From positions 1,612,001-1,676,000 of the forward strand of contig NZ_CP110139.1 of NCBI RefSeq assembly GCF_025979885.1: DNA of 64,000 bases, written 5' to 3'. Shown here one piece after another: positions 58,890 to 64,000 of this stretch. Position numbers and translations under genes: made by a program. The stretch comes from Hymenobacter sp. YIM 151500-1 (GTDB lineage Bacteria; Bacteroidota; Bacteroidia; Cytophagales; Hymenobacteraceae). Positions within the stretch are counted from its first letter, which is position 1; each line of letters begins with the position of its first letter. Below the pieces are notes generated by a model. The model saw nothing but the letters and a program-made list of their open reading frames with translations, searched no databases and was not told the origin of the DNA.

Positions 58890-59613
58890 ACCAGTTCCGG
58901 CTTTGCAGCACCAGGCGGGTAGCCAGGAGCAGGCCGGCAATCAGGCTGAAGAAGTAGAGCAGGTCGCGGGAGTCGATGAGGCCTTTGCTTAGGTCGCGGT
59001 AGTGGGCGGCAATGCCGAGCTGGCTGATGTAGTAGGCCGGGGCCCCGTCGAATACCGAAGCCAGCGAATCGAAGCCGGAGTACACCAGGAAGCAGCCTAC
59101 CACGGCCACCAGAAAGGCAATGATTTGGTCGCGGGTGATGGCCGAGGCAAACACGCCGATGGCGGCAAACACGGCCGCCAGCAGAGCCAGACCCAGGTAG
59201 GAACCCACCGTGGCGGCCGAGTCGATGTTGCCGCGGGGGTTGCCGAGCTGGTACACCGAGTAGTAGTAGAGCAGCGTGGGCACCAGGGCCAGCAAGGCCA
59301 GCAGCAAGCAGGCCAGGTACTTGCCTCCGATTATTTGCCCATCGGTAAGCGGGCGGGTGAGCAGCAGCTCAATAGTACCGGCTTTCTTCTCCTCGGCAAA
59401 GGTGCGCATGGTCAGGGCCGGAATCAGAAACAGGAAAATCCAGGGCGCCATGTTGAACAAGGTCTGCAGGTCGGCAAACCCGTAGTCCAGCACCGAGCTG
59501 TCGGGGAACACCCACACAAACAGCCCCGTGGCCACCAAAAACACCCCCAGCACCACGTAGGCCACCGGGGAGTTGAGAAAGGAATTGAATTCTTTGCGAA
59601 GAATGGCGAGCAT
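58888..59613 (-). CDS. gldF: Gliding-motility ABC transporter permease GldF
   Basis: 241 residues with six hydrophobic helices, an ABC-2-type permease: MLAILRKEFNSFLNSPVAYV, LFNMAPWIFLFLIPALTMRT, EEKKAGTIELLLTRPLTDGQ, GFDSLASVFDGAPAYYISQL. The EExxxGTxExLLTxPL segment is the hallmark coupling region of this permease class. It works with GldA (ATPase) and GldG. Its stop codon touches a family B repeat. Confidence 0.94.
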   Translation of the reverse strand: MLAILRKEFNSFLNSPVAYVVLGVFLVATGLFVWVFPDSSVLDYGFADLQTLFNMAPWIFLFLIPALTMRTFAEEKKAGTIELLLTRPLTDGQIIGGKYLACLLLALLALVPTLLYYYSVYQLGNPRGNIDSAATVGSYLGLALLAAVFAAIGVFASAITRDQIIAFLVAVVGCFLVYSGFDSLASVFDGAPAYYISQLGIAAHYRDLSKGLIDSRDLLYFFSLIAGLLLATRLVLQSRNW

Positions 59614-59616
59614 AGA

Positions 59617-59735
59617 ATGTGGCGTAAGCTTCAGCTTGCGCCGTCGGCCGCCTGAGTTCGGCTGACGGTATTGGGTGGGTAAGAAGGTGATGCGGCCGGC
59701 GCGGACGGGCGCAAGCTAAAGCTTACGCTACATGG
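59617..59735. repeat. Family D inverted-repeat pair between gldF and gldA
   Basis: GTGGCGTAAGCTTCAGCTTG (59619-59638) faces the reverse complement of ATGTAGCGTAAGCTTTAGCT (59733-59714), diverged from the 27-bp unit at 11240 and 12705. The right copy overlaps the gldA stop: its ATGTAG is the last codon and stop of gldA. Confidence 0.75.
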
Positions 59736-60636
59736 TCAGCTGCTGAAACACTTGCTCCAGGCTTTGTTCTTCCTGCCGCAGGCCCAGCAGCACCCAGCCC
59801 TGGGCGGCGGCCAAGCGCGAAATGGCCCCGCGCTGGTCGGCGCCGGCGCGGGTGCGGATGCGGTAGGTGGCACCGGTTTCGCGCTCGGCACTCAGGATGC
59901 CGGGCAGGGCCAGCAGCGGCGCCGGGTCGATGGGCTGCTCAAACTCGGCCCGAATGATGATTTCGCCGGCAGCGCGGGCGCCCAGCTCCGCCACGGGTGA
60001 GTCGGCGACGAGGCGGCCCCGGTTGATGATGACGGCTCGGCTGCACAGGGCGGCTACTTCGGGCAGGATGTGGGTGCTGAAGATGACGGTTTTATCTTGG
60101 CCCAGCTCCCGGATGAGGCTGCGGATTTCGCCGATTTGATTCGGGTCGAGGCCGGTGGTGGGCTCGTCGAGGATGAGCACGCCGGGGTCGTGCAGCAGCG
60201 CCTGCGCCAAGCCCACGCGCTGGCGGTACCCCTTCGACAGGGCCCCGATCTGCTTGTTCTGCTCCCGGCCCAGCCCTACCCTATCCACCAGCTGCTGCAC
60301 CCGCTGGCGCAAGCCGCTGCCCCGCAGCCCGTGCACCGACCCGATGAATTCCAGGTACTCGTGCACGTACATGTCCAGGTACAAGGGGTTGTGCTCGGGC
60401 AAATAGCCCACGCGGCGGCGCACTTCCAGCGGGGCCGCCTGCACGTCGTAGCCCTCCACCACGATGGTGCCGGCCGTGGGCGGCAGGTAGCCCGTGGCCA
60501 TCTTCATGGTGGTGGACTTGCCCGCCCCGTTCGGCCCCAGGAAACCCAGGATTTCTCCCTTCCCAACCGAGAAGCTGATGCTGTCCACAGCCGTTTGCGG
60601 GCCGAAGATTTTGGTGAGTTGCTGAACTTCTACCAT
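59728..60636 (-). CDS. gldA: Gliding-motility ABC transporter ATP-binding protein GldA
   Basis: 302 residues from ATG 60636. Walker A GFLGPNGAGKST (about 33-44), signature LSKGYRQRVGLAQ, Walker B VLILDEPTTGLDPNQ and switch histidine in IFSTHILPEVA are all intact. The C-terminal regulatory domain (about 215-302) is present. Together with GldF and GldG it forms the Gld ABC system. It ends in Met-TAG within a dispersed repeat. The first 22 codons of the longer open frame are rejected as lying in a word-repeat region. Confidence 0.92.
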   Translation of the reverse strand: MVEVQQLTKIFGPQTAVDSISFSVGKGEILGFLGPNGAGKSTTMKMATGYLPPTAGTIVVEGYDVQAAPLEVRRRVGYLPEHNPLYLDMYVHEYLEFIGSVHGLRGSGLRQRVQQLVDRVGLGREQNKQIGALSKGYRQRVGLAQALLHDPGVLILDEPTTGLDPNQIGEIRSLIRELGQDKTVIFSTHILPEVAALCSRAVIINRGRLVADSPVAELGARAAGEIIIRAEFEQPIDPAPLLALPGILSAERETGATYRIRTRAGADQRGAISRLAAAQGWVLLGLRQEEQSLEQVFQQLTM

Positions 60637-60639
60637 GAA

Positions 60640-60720
60640 TTGGTTTTGGTGGATGGTTTTTGGCGGGTGGTTTTCGGGTTCATACGAACAACCAAAAATC
60701 ACTCACTAAAAACCAAAAAC
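60640..60720. repeat. Degenerate-word hairpin (type H) upstream of gldA
   Basis: TGGTTTTGGTGGATGGTTTT-type words (60641-60660) and GGCGGGTGGTTTTCGGG face AACCAAAAATCACTCACTAA and AAACCAAAAAC (60690-60720). Confidence 0.7.
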
Positions 60721-61416
60721 TCACTTCTTCGGCTGTAAGGGGCGCATTTCAATATCCACGAGGTGGAAGTTGAAGGGCGTTTCCAGGGCGTAGACGATGG
60801 TAGCGGCAATGTCCTCGGGCTGCATCATGGCGTCGTTGGCCTCGGTGCCGGGGATGTCATCGAAGAAGTTGGTTTGGGTGGAGCCAGGGTAAAAGCAGGT
60901 GACTTTGATGCCATCCTTGCGCACTTCCTTGAACACCGACTGCGAAAAGCCTCGCACCGCAAACTTAGTGGCGCAGTAGCCGGCCATCTTCTCGATGCCC
61001 GTGGTGCCGGCAATGGATGAGATGTTGATGATGTGGCCCAGCTGCTGGCGCTTCATCTGCGGCAGTACGGCCTTGGTGCAGTAAAACAAGCCGTGCACGT
61101 TGGTATCGAACATCAGCTTCCAATCGTCCGACGAAAAGCCGTCTACCTCGCCGGCCACGCCCAGGCCGACGTTGTTCACGAGCACGTGAATTTCCTGGCC
61201 CAGCTCCCGCTGCGTGTTCATCAGGGCCTCCTGCACGGCCACCTCGTCGCGCACGTCGCACCCGAAAAACTGGAACCGCTCGTGCGTGAGGCCCTCAGGA
61301 GCGGTGCGGCCCCAGCCGGCCACCACCATGCCTTGGGCCAGCAAGGCCTCGGCCGTGGCCCGCCCAATTCCTTTGCTGACGCCCGTGATAATGGCTACCT
61401 TGCCGCGTATGTCCAT
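60721..61416 (-). CDS. SDR-family oxidoreductase
   Basis: 231 residues from ATG 61416 (MDIRGKVAIITGVSKGIGRA). Classical short-chain dehydrogenase/reductase: cofactor motif TGVSKGIGRA (TGxxxGxG), the NNVGLG segment, ISSIAG with the catalytic Ser, and YCATKFAVRGF with the Tyr-x3-Lys pair. It resembles 3-ketoacyl-ACP-reductase-like or sorbitol-type SDRs; the substrate is unknown. It diverges from the head-GIN gene with 26 bases between their start codons, so promoters must overlap the coding edges. Confidence 0.9.
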   Translation of the reverse strand: MDIRGKVAIITGVSKGIGRATAEALLAQGMVVAGWGRTAPEGLTHERFQFFGCDVRDEVAVQEALMNTQRELGQEIHVLVNNVGLGVAGEVDGFSSDDWKLMFDTNVHGLFYCTKAVLPQMKRQQLGHIINISSIAGTTGIEKMAGYCATKFAVRGFSQSVFKEVRKDGIKVTCFYPGSTQTNFFDDIPGTEANDAMMQPEDIAATIVYALETPFNFHLVDIEMRPLQPKK

Positions 61417-61442
61417 GGTTCTAGTTGATGACGTGGTTTGCA

Positions 61443-62219
61443 ATGAGGACGCAAGGTAACGCCCCCCGGCGGCTTTTACGTGCGAAACGCACCACGGGGC
61501 TGCTCCCGCTGCTGGCCTTGCTGCTGGCCGCCTGTAGCAAAGAAAACGAAGCCGGCTGCTTCACCAGCACCGGCAGCATCGTGACGGAGCGCCGCAGTCT
61601 GCCCCCATTCAACCAGCTCACCACCTACGACAACGTGCAGGTGACCTTGGTGCAGGACACGGCAACCTACGCCGAAGTAAAGGCTGGCAAGAACCTGCAA
61701 GAAGACATTCGCCTGACGGTCGAGAACGGCCACCTGACCGTCCGCAACACCAGCCGCTGCAACTGGGTGCGCCGCTACGACACGCCCCGCGAAGTCACGC
61801 TGCACGTGCCGCGCCTGCACGGCCTTTGGCTGTGGGGGCAGGCTGACATCCGCACCCAGGGCACCTTCCGCGCCGATACCATCTTCTACCACCTCACCGG
61901 GTCCGGCAACTACGACCTCACCGTGGACAGCCGCTACCTCTGGCTCGACCAATACGAGCTGGGCGACATCCGGGTGCGGGGCCGCGCCGACGAGCTGCAC
62001 CTGACCGTGGGCGGCAAGGGCAGCACCTACGCCCAGGGCCTCACGGCCCGCACCGCTGACTTCCGCACCAACCAGTTCAGCACCGGCAACGCCCACCTTA
62101 CCGTCACCGAGCTGCTCAGCGGCATCCACGCCAGCCTGGGCACCATCTTCTACCGCCCGGCCCCCACCCTGCGCACCGAGGTGCAGGTAACCGGCAAGGG
62201 CAAGATGCAGGCGGAGTGA
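61443..62219 (+). CDS. Head-GIN (DUF2807) domain lipoprotein
   Basis: 258 residues from ATG 61443. A lipoprotein signal ending LLLAAC (lipobox) is followed by a beta-helix-like auto-transporter-adhesin head domain: ERRSLPPFNQLTTYDNVQVT, VPRLHGLWLWGQADIRTQGT, FYHLTGSGNYDLTVDSRYLW, with repeated strand pattern. Such proteins are lipid-anchored envelope components of unknown function, common in Bacteroidota. The start at 61443 is preferred because it gives an optimal signal peptide. A compound family B repeat follows its stop. Confidence 0.88.
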   Translation: MRTQGNAPRRLLRAKRTTGLLPLLALLLAACSKENEAGCFTSTGSIVTERRSLPPFNQLTTYDNVQVTLVQDTATYAEVKAGKNLQEDIRLTVENGHLTVRNTSRCNWVRRYDTPREVTLHVPRLHGLWLWGQADIRTQGTFRADTIFYHLTGSGNYDLTVDSRYLWLDQYELGDIRVRGRADELHLTVGGKGSTYAQGLTARTADFRTNQFSTGNAHLTVTELLSGIHASLGTIFYRPAPTLRTEVQVTGKGKMQAE

Positions 62220-62223
62220 CCAG

Positions 62224-62449
62224 GACCTCACCCCCTCCCCAAAAGGGAGGGGCTCTAGTTCTAGTTTGTTAGAGCTAGAGTCCCTTAATTGGAGAGGCTA
62301 GGGCTGGTTGATGGTAGTTGAGCAGTAGGCTAATAGAACATCAGCTAAAAACTAGCGCTAGAGCCCCTCTCCTTTTCGGAGAGGGGTGGGGGTGAGGCAA
62401 CTAGAGCTAGTTCCCCCTCTCTTGTGGAGAGGGGGCTAGGGGGTGAGGT
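62224..62449. repeat. Compound intergenic repeat, family B (copy 5)
   Basis: At least three modules: GACCTCACCCCCTCCCCAAA (62224-62243) with AAAAGGGAGGGG; GAGCCCCTCTCCTTTTCGGA to GGTGGGGGTGAGGC (62361-62396); and a half-unit 62407-62449 identical to the last 43 bases of copy 2 (9673-9715). It looks like one unit inserted into or beside another. It touches the SDR gene stop codon. Confidence 0.85.
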
Positions 62450-63163
62450 TTACAAGTCCCCCAGCTGCGGACGAATCAGTAGCTCCTCGACTACGGCTTG
62501 GGGCGAGAGGGAATAGGTGGCGAAAACGGCTTCGGCTACGTCCTCGGCGCGGATGAATCGCTCGGCGGGCAGGTCCACGCCTTCCCAGCTGGCGGTGAGC
62601 GTGGCGCCGGGCAGCACAGCCGTGACGCGGATGCCCTGGTCTTTCAGCTCCTCGCGCAGGTTCTTGGTGAAGCCTAGCAGGGCGTGCTTGGCAATGCCGT
62701 AGGAGCCGCCATTGGGATAGGGCGTGATGCTGGCCGTGGAGCAGATGGTAAAAATGTGGCCCGCGCCCTGGGCCAGCAGGCCCGGCAGCAGGGCCAGGGT
62801 TACATCGTAGGCGCTGAGCAGGTTCACAGCCAGCATCTGCCGCAGCTGGGAGCCATCCTGAGGCTCATCTTGCAGACGGCCGGGCAGAAAGGAGCCGGTA
62901 TTATTGATGAGGACATCCACCGAGCCAAGGCTCTGCACAAAATCGGTGAAGCGCCGAGCCTCGGCTTGCTGGCTGAGGTCGGCGGGCAGGGTGTGGAGCA
63001 CGGCATCCGGTAGTGCTGCGCGCATGGCTTGGTGCAGAGCCTCCAGGTCGGCTCCTGAGCGGGCACAGGTCACGACCGGGTAGCCCGCCTGCAGAAAGCG
63101 CCCCACCAGTGCCCGCCCGATTCCTTTACTTCCGCCCGTGACAACGACAATATTTTTTTGCAT
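62450..63163 (-). CDS. SDR-family oxidoreductase
   Basis: 237 residues. The SDR cofactor motif TGGSKGIGRA is at 9-18, LINNTGSF near 85, the catalytic Ser in ICSTASI, and YGIAKHALLGF with the Tyr-x3-Lys pair. The distinct chain and separate promoter suggest a different substrate from the SDR at 60721-61416. Upstream (63164-63276) is a 113-bp gap to the divergent MlaE-type gene. Confidence 0.9.
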   Translation of the reverse strand: MQKNIVVVTGGSKGIGRALVGRFLQAGYPVVTCARSGADLEALHQAMRAALPDAVLHTLPADLSQQAEARRFTDFVQSLGSVDVLINNTGSFLPGRLQDEPQDGSQLRQMLAVNLLSAYDVTLALLPGLLAQGAGHIFTICSTASITPYPNGGSYGIAKHALLGFTKNLREELKDQGIRVTAVLPGATLTASWEGVDLPAERFIRAEDVAEAVFATYSLSPQAVVEELLIRPQLGDL

Positions 63164-63276
63164 TCCTTTGATTGCTGAATCTGATTTTACGTATGCGAGG
63201 CGGGTTGTTGAGCCGGCCGGCTCCGGCCGCTGCCTTCACCGCAAGTTTCCGCTTTTCTTTTCTGTCTTTCACGCAT

Positions 63277-64000
63277 ATGGTCAAAACCTTCGGTGAATTC
63301 CTGCTCTTCATACAGAGCATGCTCACGCGGAAAGAGCGTTTTAAAGTGCTGTGGCAGCGCACCATCGACGAGTGCATCCTTATTGGTATCGATTCGGTTT
63401 TCATCGTGGCCATTGTGTCGGCCTTTATCGGGGCCGTGACCTGCGTGCAGATTGCCTACAACCTCACCAACCCGCTGATTCCCAAGAGCACCATCGGCTA
63501 CATGGTGCGCGAAATGACGATTCTGGAGCTGGCGCCCACCATCACCAGCATTGTGCTGGCCGGCAAGGTGGGCTCCAGCATTGCGGGCGGCCTGGGCACC
63601 ATGCGCATCACCGAGCAGGTGTCGGCCCTGGAGGTCATGGGCATCAACTCGGCCTCTTACCTGGTGCTGCCGCGCATTATTGCGTCCATGCTCATGTTTC
63701 CGCTGCTGGTTATCCTGGCCATGTCCTTGTCCATCATCGGGGGCTACTTGGCCGGCACGCTTACGGGCGCCATCGGGGCCCAGGAGTATGTGGAGGGCTT
63801 GCGCACTGATTTTATTCCTTATAACATCCTATTCGCGCTGATTAAATCGGTAGTGTTTGCTTTCCTCGTATCGGCTATATCGTCGTTTAAAGGCTACTAC
63901 ACCCAAGGTGGCGCCCTCGAAGTAGGGGCAGCCAGCACCACGGCCGTCAACAACTCCATCATCGCCATTCTCGTGGCCGACTTCGTGCTGGCCGCGGTGT
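63277..64000 (+). CDS. mlaE: MlaE-family ABC transporter permease (partial)
   Basis: At least 241 residues, running off the right edge (the reading frame is open to position 64000). VKTFGEFLLFIQSMLTRKER, then LIGIDSVFIVAIVSAFIGAV, the MlaE-box region LTNPLIPKSTIGYMVREMTI and ELAPTITSIVLAGKVGSSIA, MRITEQVSALEVMGINSASY, and the later helices LVLPRIIASMLMFPLLVILA. MlaE is the inner-membrane permease of the phospholipid-trafficking Mla system. The ATPase and MCE-domain partners would be expected just beyond the window. Confidence 0.92.
   Translation, partial: MVKTFGEFLLFIQSMLTRKERFKVLWQRTIDECILIGIDSVFIVAIVSAFIGAVTCVQIAYNLTNPLIPKSTIGYMVREMTILELAPTITSIVLAGKVGSSIAGGLGTMRITEQVSALEVMGINSASYLVLPRIIASMLMFPLLVILAMSLSIIGGYLAGTLTGAIGAQEYVEGLRTDFIPYNILFALIKSVVFAFLVSAISSFKGYYTQGGALEVGAASTTAVNNSIIAILVADFVLAAV

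Overview
The window looks like a chromosomal segment of a GC-rich Bacteroidota, most likely a Hymenobacter-type member of the Cytophagales. The basis is the gene content (GldA/GldF/GldG/GldC gliding-motility proteins, a TonB-dependent receptor with a carboxypeptidase-regulatory N-terminus, DUF2490, DUF4153, head-GIN adhesin-like protein) and repeated use of the Bacteroidota -7 promoter box TAnnTTTG. The assignment is by inspection only.

Layout. 1-11245 (+) is a sulfate/sulfite assimilation block: end of cysN, cobA (SUMT), cysJ, a TonB-dependent receptor, a DUF2490 protein, cysI, and a fusion of a siroheme-synthase (Met8/CysG-N) domain to a TSUP sulfite/sulfate-exporter-type permease. Together these encode sulfite reductase (CysJ/CysI) and the enzymes making its siroheme cofactor, with an outer-membrane receptor inserted between the two reductase subunits. 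11.6-17.8 kb holds an LLM flavin oxidoreductase, a lipoprotein, a CPBP protease, an APC permease, a Spy-like secreted protein and an EcsC protein. 17.8-21.7 kb (-) holds a DegT aminotransferase and a Gfo/Idh oxidoreductase (sugar biosynthesis), an AT-richer membrane gene and a truncated HepT-like gene, with a complete IS1-family element (18560-19338) between them. 21.9-31.2 kb carries a coiled lipoprotein, a GT2 glycosyltransferase, ftsE, fsa, a signal recognition particle RNA (minus strand, about 26203-26299), guaA and a DUF4153 membrane protein. 31.6-40.9 kb has an AsmA-like protein, dGTPase, a methyltransferase, and a desaturase/DUF4166/START-DoxX operon. 41.0-46.7 kb is a TetR-ABC-HlyD-TolC export operon whose ATPase has lost its catalytic signature residues. 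46.9-54.6 kb carries icd, an LpoA-like lipoprotein/binding protein, hemL, a membrane-anchored unknown, dcd and a second Spy-like protein. 54.6-64 kb carries gldC, dnaN, a ParE-type toxin-antitoxin pair, gldG, gldF, gldA, two SDR enzymes, a head-GIN protein and the start of an MlaE-type permease.

The most unusual feature is the intergenic DNA. Nearly every gap carries a long inverted repeat. Some belong to dispersed families (called A to E here). Others share only an architecture: arms of degenerate 7-8-nt words facing their complement, with a different word in each gap (called type H). One family supplies the stop codon of two unrelated genes through a terminal ATGTAG. No CRISPR array, prophage, tRNA or rRNA gene was found.
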